From: Stenotrophomonas sp. NA06056
GTDB taxonomy: Bacteria > Pseudomonadota > Gammaproteobacteria > Xanthomonadales > Xanthomonadaceae
DNA: 64,000 bases
Direction of reading: 5' to 3'
Assembly (NCBI RefSeq): GCF_013364355.1
Contig: NZ_CP054931.1
Coordinates: 310,001 to 374,000, forward strand
The position numbers were made by a program, and so were the translations under genes. The first letter of the stretch is position 1; the number at the start of each line of letters is the position of its first letter. Positions 1 to 8,233 of this stretch are shown one piece after another. The notes below the pieces were generated by a model. It searched no databases. It worked only from the letters and a program-made list of their open reading frames with translations, and had not been told where the DNA came from.

Positions 1-53
1 CCCAGCAACAGCACGGTCACCGCGTTTCCCAGCCACTTCTTGAGCTTGTTCAT
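1..53 (-). CDS. ABC transporter permease, N-terminal fragment (cut by window edge)
   Basis: Only the first codons are present: ATG on the minus strand at 53-51, reading MNKLKKWLGNAVTVLLLG, a short basic N-terminus leading into a hydrophobic segment. A GAGGAC ribosome binding site lies just upstream, and the stop of the preceding permease is only 13 bp away, so it is the last visible gene of the adaptor-ATPase-permease operon. From its position it is most likely a second FtsX/MacB-type permease subunit. The assignment is inference from context because the body of the protein is outside the window. Confidence 0.55.
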   Translation of the reverse strand, partial: MNKLKKWLGNAVTVLLL

Positions 54-66
54 GTCGGTGTCCTCT

Positions 67-1224
67 TCAGCGGCCGGCGAGCGCGTCGACGATCTTCAGG
101 CGCTTGGCGCGCAGGGCGGGCAGCAGCCCGACCACGATGCCGATCACCACGATCAGGACGATGCCCACCAGCCAGGTCGGCGTCGGTACGTGTGGCGGCA
201 GCATGCCCATGCTCTTCGGGCTGATGGCCGGCAGGATCAGTGCGGCCAGCCCCATGCCGATCAGACCACCGAGGCCGATCAGCAGCACCGACTCCACCAT
301 CACCAGGGTCAGCACGGTGCTGTCCTTGAAGCCCAGCGTCTTCAGCGTGGCCAGTTCCGGAATACGCTCGCGCACCGCCTGGGCCATGGTGTTGCCGGTC
401 AACAGCAGCAGGGTGAAGAACACCGCGCCCATGATCGAGGTGACGATCATGCCGATGTCGGCGAACTGCTTGACGAAGGCCTGCTGGAACGCCGACTCGG
501 TCTGGGTCTTGGTTTCGTGGTCGGAGTTGGCCGAAATCGCATCGATCGCCTGCGCCACCCGCGACGACTGGTCCGGGTTGTCCAGCGTCACCGTGTACCA
601 GCTCACCTGGTTCTTGATGTAGTCGTTGGATTCATCGAAGTACTTCCAGTTCATCATCAACTGGCGTTCTTCATTGGCCGCCAACGCGCGATCCTTCGAG
701 CGGTAGATGCCCTTCAGTTCCAGCGGCCAGTCGTTGCTGCCACCGCGCGGGAAGATCGTCGCCTGCAGTGGGATGGTGTCGCCAATCTTCCAGCCGAACT
801 GCTTGGCCAGCGTCTCGCCGACGATCGCGCCGGTGCGGGTCTGCTTCCAGTCCTCCAACTGCGCCGGGTCGATCTGCAGCTCGCGATAGACATCGAAGTA
901 GTTGGGCGACACCGAGAAGTTCGGGAAGAAGTTCTTCGGGTCCTGGTAGATGCCGCCGAACCACATGCCGTAGGCCACGTCGCGCACACCGGACACTTGG
1001 CGCACCTGCGCTTCCAGGCGGATCGGCAGCGATTGGGTGATGGACAGGCGGGAAGCGACCACCAACCGGTTGGCACCTTCCACGCTGCCGCCGGACGAGA
1101 ACGCCACGCGTACCGAGTCGAGCATGCCGAACAGCAGGAACGCGGCCACCACCGACAGCAGGGTCAGCAGGGTACGGGTGCGGCTGCGGAACAGCTGCGC
1201 CCAGACCAACGAGAAGTATTTCAT
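67..1224 (-). CDS. MacB/FtsX-type ABC transporter permease
   Basis: 385 residues with the classic MacB-type layout: one transmembrane helix near residues 16-38, a large periplasmic domain of about 200 residues (MacB_PCD-like), then three helices near 255-280, 305-335 and 348-372 forming the FtsX domain. Family members carry substrates from the periplasm or outer leaflet, powered by a separate ATPase and coupled to a membrane-fusion adaptor. Here the ATPase gene lies 14 bp upstream and the adaptor upstream of that. No signal suggests the substrate (macrolide, lipoprotein or peptide are all possible). Confidence 0.88.
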   Translation of the reverse strand: MKYFSLVWAQLFRSRTRTLLTLLSVVAAFLLFGMLDSVRVAFSSGGSVEGANRLVVASRLSITQSLPIRLEAQVRQVSGVRDVAYGMWFGGIYQDPKNFFPNFSVSPNYFDVYRELQIDPAQLEDWKQTRTGAIVGETLAKQFGWKIGDTIPLQATIFPRGGSNDWPLELKGIYRSKDRALAANEERQLMMNWKYFDESNDYIKNQVSWYTVTLDNPDQSSRVAQAIDAISANSDHETKTQTESAFQQAFVKQFADIGMIVTSIMGAVFFTLLLLTGNTMAQAVRERIPELATLKTLGFKDSTVLTLVMVESVLLIGLGGLIGMGLAALILPAISPKSMGMLPPHVPTPTWLVGIVLIVVIGIVVGLLPALRAKRLKIVDALAGR

Positions 1225-1238
1225 CGCCGTGGCCTCCG

Positions 1239-1928
1239 TCAGTGGGCCAGCGGGGCGTCGGCCAGCTCGCCCTTGTCCAGGTGCACCGTGTGGGTGGCGT
1301 ACTCGGCGGCCTTCGGGTCATGGGTGACCATGATGATGGTCTTGCCGTGTTCGCGGTTGAGCTGCTGCAGCAGGCCCAGGATCTCTTCGGCGGACTGCCG
1401 GTCGAGGTCGCCGGTGGGTTCGTCGCAGATCAGGAAGGTCGGGTCGGAGACGATCGCGCGGGCGATCGCCACGCGCTGCTGCTGGCCACCGGACAGTTCG
1501 TTGGGGCGATGGCTGCGGCGGTCGGCCAGGCCGACCAGGGTCAGCGCGATCTCGGCATTGCGCTTGCGCTGGGCCGCGCTGAGGTGGGTCAGCAGCAATG
1601 GCAGCTCCACGTTCTTCTGCGCGGTCAGCATCGGCATCAGGTTGTAGAACTGGAATACGAAACCGACGTGATGGCTGCGCCACGTCGACAGCTGGCCGCC
1701 GCTCATCTGGTCGATGCGCTCGCCTTCGATGCTGATCTCGCCGCCAGTAGGGTTGTCCAGGCCGCCGATCAGGTTGAGCAGGGTGGTCTTGCCGGAGCCG
1801 GACGGGCCCATCAGCGCGACGAAATCGCCGCTGGCGATATCCAGGTCGATGCCGTGCAGCACCTGCACTTTCTCGGGGCCACGCTGGTAGGTCTTGGTGA
1901 TGTTGCGCAGTGAAACCAGGGTCGACAT
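1239..1928 (-). CDS. MacB/LolD-type ABC transporter ATP-binding protein
   Basis: 229 residues when started at MSTLVSLRNITKTY; an upstream in-frame start would add about 34 residues that look like translated leader, and a GGAGAA ribosome binding site precedes the chosen ATG. Walker A GPSGSGKTT is at residues 41-49, the LSGGQQQR signature at 145-152 and Walker B FLICDE ending at 170, with the switch histidine in VTHD. This is the MacB/LolD/FtsE subfamily of stand-alone ATPases that drive FtsX-type permeases. It sits between the adaptor and permease genes and must serve that complex. Confidence 0.92.
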   Translation of the reverse strand: MSTLVSLRNITKTYQRGPEKVQVLHGIDLDIASGDFVALMGPSGSGKTTLLNLIGGLDNPTGGEISIEGERIDQMSGGQLSTWRSHHVGFVFQFYNLMPMLTAQKNVELPLLLTHLSAAQRKRNAEIALTLVGLADRRSHRPNELSGGQQQRVAIARAIVSDPTFLICDEPTGDLDRQSAEEILGLLQQLNREHGKTIIMVTHDPKAAEYATHTVHLDKGELADAPLAH

Positions 1929-2045
1929 GGGTGGTTCTCCACGAAAGGCGGGAAACGGGACGTCGCGCCGGCCGTGGGCCGGGCGTAACCGAAGGGTGAT
2001 GCCGTCGAGCGGTACTGCAGGTGGCGCCACGCGGGCGCCAGGCCG

Positions 2046-3293
2046 TTACTGCGCTTGTTTCTGTTGCACCTTGGCGCCGTCGCGCAGGGTGTCCGGCGGG
2101 TTGACCACCACCGACTCCCCCGCGCTCACGCCCTTGAGGATCTGCCGGTCCTTGCCCATCGCCTGGCCGGCTTCGACCGTGCGCTGCTGCACGCGGTTCT
2201 CGTCACCCAGTACAAAGGCCACCGAAACGCCCGCGCGCTGGACCACGGCACCGCCCGGCACGCGAACGCCCTGCGGTTTGCTGGCCGCCTGCGGCTGCGC
2301 CTGTTCCAGGAAGCTGACCCGCACGCCCATCTCCGGCACGATGCGCGGGTCTTTCACTTTCAGTGCCACCCGCACCTTCACCGTGGCCTTGCCGCGGTCA
2401 GCGGTGGGAATGATGGCGATCACCTCGGCCGGGATCTTCCAGTCCGGGTAGGCGTTGAGCGTGGCTTCCACCGGCATCTTCGGCTGCACGCGGCCAATGA
2501 AGGCTTCGCCGACCTCGACTTCGATCTCCAGCGATTCCATGTCGACGATGGTGCCGATGCCAGTACGGGTGAAGCCGCCACCGGCCGACAGCGGCGAGAC
2601 GATCTCGCCGGGCTGCGCGGCCTTGGCGGTGACCACGCCGGAGAACGGCGCGCGCACGATGTTGTTGTCCACGCCAAGGTCGGCGATGGACAGCTGGTCG
2701 TTGGCGACCTTCACGTTACGCTGGGCGGTATCCAGCTGTGCACGCAGGCTGTCGCGCTGGGCCACGGCCTGGTCGTACTGCGAGCGGGACACCAACTGCT
2801 GGCCGACCAGCGCCTGCAGGCGGCTGGCTTCGGCGGCCGCCTGCTTCTGCTGCGCTTCCAGCCCGGCTACCTGGCTGCGTGCAGCCTGCAGCTGCGAGGC
2901 ATACAGGCTGCGTTGCGCGTCGGCGTCGATCGGGTCCAGGGTGGCCATGATCTGCCCCTGTTCCACCCGCATGCCTTCTTCGATCATCACCTCGCGCACC
3001 TTGCCGGTGATCTTGGCCGACACCGTGGCCATGCGCCGGGCGACCACGTAGCCACTGGCATCAAGCACCGAACTGCTGGCGCTGCCCTGCTGGATGGCTA
3101 CCGCAGGTGCGGTTTCCACCTCCACGGCCGGGGTGCGGCCGAACAGCGCGAAGGCGCCGGCGGCCAGCAGCACGATGATCACGACCACGGCGATCCACAG
3201 CCAGCGGCGGCCCCCACTGCCTCCACCGGAGGCCGGCGGCGGCGACTTGCGGTCGATACGGAGTTCCTTCAACAGCTCGGCAGAAGCGTTCAT
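2046..3293 (-). CDS. Membrane-fusion adaptor of an ABC efflux system (MacA/HlyD family)
   Basis: 415 residues from MNASAELLKEL. A Gly-rich linker is followed by one transmembrane helix at about 31-52, a biotinyl-lipoyl-like half (SAKITGKVREVMIEEGMRVE), a long coiled-coil hairpin at about 130-200 (many Gln/Ala/Arg heptads), the second lipoyl half (VRAPFSGVVTAKAAQPGE) and a beta-barrel with C-terminal MP domain. MacA-type adaptors link the inner-membrane ABC pump to an outer membrane channel. It is first gene of the minus-strand operon; no outer membrane channel gene is nearby. An alternative ATG three codons upstream (MERMNAS) cannot be excluded. Confidence 0.88.
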   Translation of the reverse strand: MNASAELLKELRIDRKSPPPASGGGSGGRRWLWIAVVVIIVLLAAGAFALFGRTPAVEVETAPAVAIQQGSASSSVLDASGYVVARRMATVSAKITGKVREVMIEEGMRVEQGQIMATLDPIDADAQRSLYASQLQAARSQVAGLEAQQKQAAAEASRLQALVGQQLVSRSQYDQAVAQRDSLRAQLDTAQRNVKVANDQLSIADLGVDNNIVRAPFSGVVTAKAAQPGEIVSPLSAGGGFTRTGIGTIVDMESLEIEVEVGEAFIGRVQPKMPVEATLNAYPDWKIPAEVIAIIPTADRGKATVKVRVALKVKDPRIVPEMGVRVSFLEQAQPQAASKPQGVRVPGGAVVQRAGVSVAFVLGDENRVQQRTVEAGQAMGKDRQILKGVSAGESVVVNPPDTLRDGAKVQQKQAQ

Positions 3294-3401
3294 TCGTTCC
3301 ATCACAGGCGTTCGGGCGGGTGTGACCGGAAGGGCAGGCAGCGGCGGTTCCGGCGGTGGAGCGTGCGGCACAGCATGCAGGCAGGCACAGCGATGACGGC
3401 A

Positions 3402-3415
3402 GTGACAGCTGTCAC
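3402..3415. promoter_or_regulatory. Perfect 14-bp palindrome between divergent transporters
   Basis: GTGACAGCTGTCAC is a perfect palindrome in the 172-bp gap between the divergent adaptor and ABC-2 ATPase genes. Its form (TGACA-2-TGTCA) is typical of dimeric repressor or activator sites. No clear -35/-10 boxes could be assigned around it, so operator function is inference. Confidence 0.35.
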
Positions 3416-3465
3416 CCGATGACACTGACGGCGGCAACTGCGAAATGTGACCACGGCGGCACAGG

Positions 3466-4392
3466 ATGGCAACGTCCCCGCTACCGGTACTGCCCATGGA
3501 TCCGATCGCTCCGTCGCTGGCCCGCCTGCAGCAGGTGCAGGTGCGTTACCGCGACCATACCGCCCTGCATGGCATCGACCTGCAGGTCCGTGCTGGCCAG
3601 GTACTGGCCCTGCTGGGCCGCAACGGTGCCGGCAAGAGTACCGCGATCAGCGTGCTGTTGGGTCTGCGTCGCGCCGACGCCGGCCAGGTCGAGCTGCTGG
3701 GCGGCGATCCGAAGCAACGTGATCATCGGCTCGGCCTCGGCGTGATGCTGCAGAGCACCAGCCTGCCACCGATGCTGCAGGTGGATGAACTGGTGGCACA
3801 GGCCAGCGCCTGCTATCCGGATCCACTGCCGCTGGGCGAGGTGCTGCAGCGTGTGGGCCTGCAGGACCTTGCCCGGCGTCGCTACGGCCAGCTGTCCGGC
3901 GGGCAGCAGCGCTGCGTGCAGTTCGCCATCGCCATCTGCGGCCGTCCGCGCGTGCTGTTCCTCGACGAGCCCACCACCGGCCTGGACATCCAGGCGCGGC
4001 AGGCGATGTGGCAGGCGATCCAGCAACTGGTGGCCGAAGGCTGCGGTGTGCTGCTGACCACGCACTATCTGGAAGAGGCCGAGGCGCTGGCGCAACGGGT
4101 AGTGGTGCTGGAGCAGGGCAGGGTAGTGGCCGATGCGCCGCTGTCCGAACTGCGCCTGGCCGACCGCCCGCGACGCATCCGCTGCCGCAGCACGCTGGCC
4201 GCCGATGAGGTGCAGCACTGGCCGGGCGTACAGCAGGTGCAGCGCGAGGGCGAACATCTGCAGCTGCTGGCCAGCCCGGCCGAACCGGTAGTGGCCCGCC
4301 TGCTCGCCACCGATGTGCAGTTGCGTGAACTGGAAGTACAGGGCGCGGCGCTGGCCGACGCCTTCCTCGACCTGACCCGGGAGGCCGCATGA
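3466..4392 (+). CDS. ABC-2 type exporter ATP-binding protein
   Basis: 308 residues. Walker A GRNGAGKS at 51-58, signature LSGGQQR near 143-149, Walker B VLFLDEPTTGLD near 162-173, switch histidine in LTTHYLEEAE. The C-terminal 80 residues after the ATPase fold are the usual accessory domain of drug and lantibiotic-type exporters. A second in-frame ATG at 3496 (MDPIAPSLARLQQ) is an equally plausible start because neither has a strong ribosome binding site. The gene overlaps the following permease by 4 bp (ATGA) and is followed by a histidine kinase and response regulator, an arrangement common for DesK/DesR-linked ABC exporters. Confidence 0.9.
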   Translation: MATSPLPVLPMDPIAPSLARLQQVQVRYRDHTALHGIDLQVRAGQVLALLGRNGAGKSTAISVLLGLRRADAGQVELLGGDPKQRDHRLGLGVMLQSTSLPPMLQVDELVAQASACYPDPLPLGEVLQRVGLQDLARRRYGQLSGGQQRCVQFAIAICGRPRVLFLDEPTTGLDIQARQAMWQAIQQLVAEGCGVLLTTHYLEEAEALAQRVVVLEQGRVVADAPLSELRLADRPRRIRCRSTLAADEVQHWPGVQQVQREGEHLQLLASPAEPVVARLLATDVQLRELEVQGAALADAFLDLTREAA

Positions 4393-5171
4393 ACACCGTT
4401 ACCCCGACCACCGTCGCCGTGCGACCTGCTGCGGCGTGGCGTCGCGCGCTGCGCCCTTACCGAGCCGAACTGCAGGCCGAACTCCGCCGCGCCTGGCGCA
4501 CCCCGGCCTTCGCCGTACCCTCGCTGCTGTTCCCGGTGCTGTTCTATCTGCTGTTCGGCGTATTGCTGGGCCGCGGCCACGCATCGTTGTACCTGCTGGC
4601 GACCTACTGCGTGTTCGGTGCAATGGCACCGGCACTGTTCGGCTTCGGCGTGCAGCTGGCGCTGGATCGCGAAGGCGGCCTGTTGACGCTCAAGCGTGCG
4701 TTGCCCATGCCGGCGGCGGCACCGCTGCTGGCGCGGTTGGCGATGGCGGTGATGTTTGCGCTGCTGGTGGCGTCGCTGCTGATCGGCGTCGCCCGTGTGC
4801 TGGGAGGCGTACATCTGCAGGCAATACAGATGCTGCAGCTGCTGGCGGTGGCCGGGCTGGCCGCGCTGCCGCTGGGTGCCATCGGCCTGCTGATCGGCAG
4901 TCACGCCAGTGCCAGTGCAGCGCCGGCGATGGTCAACCTGGTCTACCTGCCGCTGGCCCTGCTGTCAGGCCTGTGGCTGCCATTGTCGTCGCTGCCGAAG
5001 GTGTTTTCGACCATGGCACCGCTGTGGCCAACCTGGCATCTGGCGCAGCTGGCGTTGCCGGTGGTCGGGCTGCCGTCGGCGGGCGCTGTCGCCGGCCACC
5101 TGCTGGTGTTGCTGGGGGTGACCGCGGTCGCACTGCTGCTGGCGCGCCGCCGCCTGCGCCGGGTCGGCTGA
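4389..5171 (+). CDS. ABC-2 type exporter permease
   Basis: 260 residues with six predicted membrane segments (for example VPSLLFPVLFYLLFGVLL, LYLLATYCVFGAMAPALFGF and VAGHLLVLLGVTAVALLLA) and the ABC2-membrane layout of a cytoplasmic amphipathic N-terminus followed by a membrane core. Translationally coupled to the ATPase by the ATGA overlap and followed after 6 bp by the sensor kinase. It should form the membrane pore of a homodimeric exporter with that ATPase. The substrate is unknown; in Bacillus the DesKR neighbours handle membrane-fluidity responses, but that cannot be carried over to this system from sequence alone. Confidence 0.88.
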   Translation: MNTVTPTTVAVRPAAAWRRALRPYRAELQAELRRAWRTPAFAVPSLLFPVLFYLLFGVLLGRGHASLYLLATYCVFGAMAPALFGFGVQLALDREGGLLTLKRALPMPAAAPLLARLAMAVMFALLVASLLIGVARVLGGVHLQAIQMLQLLAVAGLAALPLGAIGLLIGSHASASAAPAMVNLVYLPLALLSGLWLPLSSLPKVFSTMAPLWPTWHLAQLALPVVGLPSAGAVAGHLLVLLGVTAVALLLARRRLRRVG

Positions 5172-5177
5172 ACTGGC

Positions 5178-6395
5178 ATGATCGGCAGCGATCGTCCCCG
5201 CCTGGAATCGTCCGTGCCACCGAGCTGGCTTGCGTCCCTGCTGCGCCCCGCACCGGATTCGGCGGTGGCCGACAACCTGCGCCGTGGCAAGCCGGTCTGG
5301 GCCGATGCGATCCACCTGCTGTGGACGGTATGGGTGTTCATGACCCCGGTGTTCAGCGGCGGCTACACCCTGCGCTGGGCACTACTGACGCTGGGCAGCT
5401 ATCCGCTGTTCCTGCTGCTGTATGTTCGCCTGTTGTTGTCGCCGCGCCACCACGCACCGCGCTATGCGCTGGCGATGGTTGCATTGGCCACGCTGCTGGT
5501 GCCCTGGTACCCCTCCGGCATCAGCTATTTCATCTTTGGCTGCGTGATGCTGCGCGTCTGCGGGCGTGGCAGCTGGTGGGTGTATCTGCTGCAGCTGGCA
5601 GCCCTGAACGCGGTGTTCTGCACGGTGGCCCTGTTGTCGCACTATCCGTGGCAGAGCCTGGTCTGGATACCGGCGGTGTCGTTCATCATCGGCATGGTCG
5701 TGAACGTAGAAGCCGTGAACAAGGACAAGGACGCGGCCCTGCAGCTGTCGCAGGAAGAAGTGCGGCGCTTGGCTACCACCGCCGAGCGCGAACGCATCAG
5801 TCGCGACCTGCACGACCTGCTCGGCCACACGCTGTCACTGATCACATTGAAGCTGGAACTGGCACGCAAGCTGTACGACCGCAACGATGCGCGCGCACGG
5901 CAGGAAATCGGCGAAGCCGAAGACATCGCGCGTGAGGCGCTGTCGCAGGTGCGCAGTGCGGTTACCGGCATCCGTGCCAGCGACCTGGCCGGCGAGCTGG
6001 CCTCGGCACGGCTGCTGCTGGAGTGCCAGCAGGTACATCTGCAGTACGCGGTACCGCCGCCGATGCCGGTGGATGTGGAACGCGGATTGGCTTTGGTGCT
6101 GCGCGAGGCCGCCACCAACATCGCGCGGCACGCACAGGCCACGCAGGCACGGGTGGATTTCATGATGGAAGGACGACAGTTGGCGATGCAGATCCGCGAT
6201 GACGGCCGGGGCGGCGTCCAGGCCGAAGGCAATGGGCTGTGTGGCATGCGCGAACGCGTGGTGGCGCTGGGCGGCCAGCTGGCGGTGCAGTCGGCGCGCG
6301 GTGAAGGCACGGTACTGACCGTGCGCGTGCCCCTGGCAGCAGCAACCTCACCGTTGCCACCGACCGCGCCACAGGTGCAGGACGGTGTCGCATGA
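5178..6395 (+). CDS. DesK-like sensor histidine kinase (HisKA_3)
   Basis: 405 residues: a membrane sensor domain of about five helices between residues 45 and 175, a short coiled coil at 178-205, the H-box ERERISRDLHDLLGHTL with the phospho-accepting His at about 212, and a HATPase domain containing the N-box (REAATNIARHA) and G-box (DDGRGG, GNGLCGMRERV). The DLHD box is the HisKA_3 subclass that pairs with LuxR-type (NarL/DesR) regulators, and exactly such a gene overlaps its 3' end by 4 bp. It probably senses a membrane or envelope cue and controls the preceding exporter operon (inference). Confidence 0.9.
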   Translation: MIGSDRPRLESSVPPSWLASLLRPAPDSAVADNLRRGKPVWADAIHLLWTVWVFMTPVFSGGYTLRWALLTLGSYPLFLLLYVRLLLSPRHHAPRYALAMVALATLLVPWYPSGISYFIFGCVMLRVCGRGSWWVYLLQLAALNAVFCTVALLSHYPWQSLVWIPAVSFIIGMVVNVEAVNKDKDAALQLSQEEVRRLATTAERERISRDLHDLLGHTLSLITLKLELARKLYDRNDARARQEIGEAEDIAREALSQVRSAVTGIRASDLAGELASARLLLECQQVHLQYAVPPPMPVDVERGLALVLREAATNIARHAQATQARVDFMMEGRQLAMQIRDDGRGGVQAEGNGLCGMRERVVALGGQLAVQSARGEGTVLTVRVPLAAATSPLPPTAPQVQDGVA

Positions 6396-6994
6396 TCCGC
6401 ATCGTATTGGCCGAAGACCAGGCGATGGTGCGTGGAGCGCTGTCGGCGCTGCTGGGCCTGGAGCCGGATATCGACGTACTTGGCAGTGCCGCCGATGGCG
6501 AAGCCGCCTGGCGCATGGTGCAGCAGCTGCAGCCGGATATCCTGGTGACCGACATTGAAATGCCCGGACTGAGCGGGTTGGAACTGGCCCAGCGCATTGC
6601 CCGCCATGAATTGCCGATCAAGGTGGTGATCGTGACCACCTTCGCCCGTGCCGGTTTCCTGCGCCGCGCGCTGGAAGCGGGCGTGCTGGGCTATCTGCTG
6701 AAGGATGCACCGGCCGAGAACCTGGCCGAGGCATTGCGCAAGGTGAAGCAGGGGATCCGCGCGATCGACCCGCAACTGGCGCTGGACGCGTGGTCGCAGG
6801 CTGATCCGCTGACCGACCGCGAGCGCCGCGTACTGCGCCTGGCAGGCGAAGGCCGCACTGCCGGCGAGATCGCCGAGCAGCTTGGGTTGTCGCACGGCAC
6901 AGTGCGCAACTACCTGTCCGAATGCATCGGCAAGCTGGGCGTGGCCAACAGGATCGAGGCGTACCGGCTGGCACGGCAGAAGGGGTGGTTGTAG
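6392..6994 (+). CDS. DesR/NarL-like response regulator
   Basis: 200 residues. Receiver domain with the acidic pair in LAEDQ (residues 8-9), phospho-acceptor Asp54 in VTDIEMPG, the conserved Thr in VTTFAR and Lys104 in YLLKDAP. A short linker leads to a LuxR/GerE helix-turn-helix at about 135-195 (LTDRERRVLRLAGEGRTAGE, then LGLSHGTVRNYLSECIGKLG). It overlaps the kinase gene by the ATGA motif and is the last gene of the four-gene operon. All catalytic residues are intact. Confidence 0.93.
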   Translation: MIRIVLAEDQAMVRGALSALLGLEPDIDVLGSAADGEAAWRMVQQLQPDILVTDIEMPGLSGLELAQRIARHELPIKVVIVTTFARAGFLRRALEAGVLGYLLKDAPAENLAEALRKVKQGIRAIDPQLALDAWSQADPLTDRERRVLRLAGEGRTAGEIAEQLGLSHGTVRNYLSECIGKLGVANRIEAYRLARQKGWL

Positions 6995-7001
6995 GGGACC
7001 G

Positions 7002-7023
7002 GTAGCGCCGGGCCATGCCCGGC
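7002..7023 (+). repeat. SMAG-type REP element (GTAG + hairpin)
   Basis: GTAG at 7002-7005 followed by the hairpin GCCGGG-CCATG-CCCGGC. It sits 7 bp after the response regulator stop and its hairpin forms the outer tip of the long inverted repeat that follows. REP elements of this shape are abundant intergenic repeats in S. maltophilia. Confidence 0.75.
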
Positions 7024-7688
7024 GGATCATTTCCGCGCCTGCGGAGAGGTGTCACTTTCTTTGCTCGTGCACCGCGCTGCAGGAGCAGCGCGGAACGGCG
7101 TAGCCGGCCCGTAGGGTGGCGCACATGGATGTGCGCCATCAAGAAAGTAACCAAAGAAACACGCCGCCGGCCGCGAGCCGGCGCGCTTCGCACGCCGGTG
7201 CCCTGCGCTCCTCGGTCCGTCGAGGGGCGGCGCGGGAACTCGCTGCGCTCAGACACCCGCGCCTCTTCGCCCTCGCCGGACCTGCGGTGCTCGGCTCGCT
7301 CAAGGCGGACTGGAAGGCCAAGATCAACAACAAAGGCATCCACGCGCGGTGTGGACCTACTGGGTGCTGCTGTGGCCTTTGACGTTGGGTCCGCCTTCTA
7401 GCGAGCCGAGCATCGCAGGGGAATCAGGGGCGTAGAGGCGCCGATGTCTGAGCGCAGCGAGTTCGGCGCCGTCCCCTGATTCCCCGAGAAGCACAGGGCA
7501 CCGGTGCGCAGCACCGGCTCGCGACCTGGCGGCGTGTTTCTTTGGTTACTTTCTTGATGGCGCACATCCTTGTGCGCCACCCTGCGGGCCGGCTACGCCG
7601 TTCCGCGCTGCTCCTGCGGCGCGGTGCACGAGCAAAGAAAGTGACACCCCTCCGCGGTCGCGGAAATGACCCGCCGGGAACACCCGGC
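7007..7688. repeat. Long imperfect inverted repeat element (about 300-bp arms, 77-bp centre)
   Basis: The left arm (7007-7311) and the reverse complement of the right arm (7389-7688) align along their whole length, with long identical blocks such as TGTCACTTTCTTTGCTCGTG, AAGAAAGTAACCAAAGAAAC and CGGAACGGCGTAGCCGGCCC. The tips are GCCGGG/CCCGGC hairpins. The centre (7312-7388) is unpaired. Inside each arm lies a secondary hairpin around the block ACTCGCTGCGCTCAGACA. The ORFs that cross the element are mirror images of the repeat and look non-coding. It fills the whole gap between the convergent response regulator and cytochrome b561 genes and should give a very strong hairpin in either transcript. 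Confidence 0.85.
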
Positions 7689-7696
7689 GAACCCCG

Positions 7697-8233
7697 TCAA
7701 TCCTTCCCGCGCGCCATCGCCTGGAACACGCCATCGCGTCTCACCCACAGGTGGAACAGCGCCGCACCCACGTGCATCAGCACCGTTGCGAACAGCACGT
7801 AGGCCAGCAGACTGTGCGCATTGCGCAGCGCGGCGTACAGCGCTGGCGTGTGCGGCACGATCGGTGGCAGGTGCAAGCCACCGCCCAGCACGATCGGGTA
7901 GCCGCCGGCCGACAGCATCGCCCAGCCGATCAGCGGCATTGCCAGCATCAACGCGTACAACATCCAGTGCGAGGCCTTCGCCGCCAGCACCTGCCACGCG
8001 GGAAGATCCGCCGGCAGCGGCGGTGGGCGGTGGCGCAGGCGGTTGTACAGCCGCAGCACCACCAGCAGCAGGATGGCGATGCCCAGCGGACGGTGCAGGT
8101 CGATCAGCATCGGCCGCAGGTGCAGCGAGGCGACCATGGTCACGCCGATGAACAGCATCGCGATGATCATCAGCGCCATCGACCAGTGCAGTACCCGTGC
8201 CAGCAGATTGAAGTGGCCGTTGCCGGTGCTCAT
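7697..8233 (-). CDS. Cytochrome b561 family protein
   Basis: 178 residues with four hydrophobic helices. Histidines that fit the b-type heme ligands of the family lie in LHWSMAL near the N-terminus, LHRPLGIA (helix 2), SHWMLYALM (helix 3) and VLMHVGAALFHLW (helix 4). The bacterial CybB/b561 group passes electrons from quinol to periplasmic acceptors. The gene overlaps the 3' end of the catalase-like gene by 4 bp, so the two are translationally coupled and probably work together, with b561 as membrane electron donor (inference). Confidence 0.9.
   Translation of the reverse strand: MSTGNGHFNLLARVLHWSMALMIIAMLFIGVTMVASLHLRPMLIDLHRPLGIAILLLVVLRLYNRLRHRPPPLPADLPAWQVLAAKASHWMLYALMLAMPLIGWAMLSAGGYPIVLGGGLHLPPIVPHTPALYAALRNAHSLLAYVLFATVLMHVGAALFHLWVRRDGVFQAMARGKD

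Noticed and set aside
7116..7580. Mirror ORFs (reading MAHMDVRHQESNQRNT and MAHKDVRHQESNQRNT) in both strands of the long repeat
   Set aside because: Their similarity is caused by the inverted repeat itself; they lack ribosome binding sites and diverge in frame at the inner hairpins, so they are taken as non-coding.
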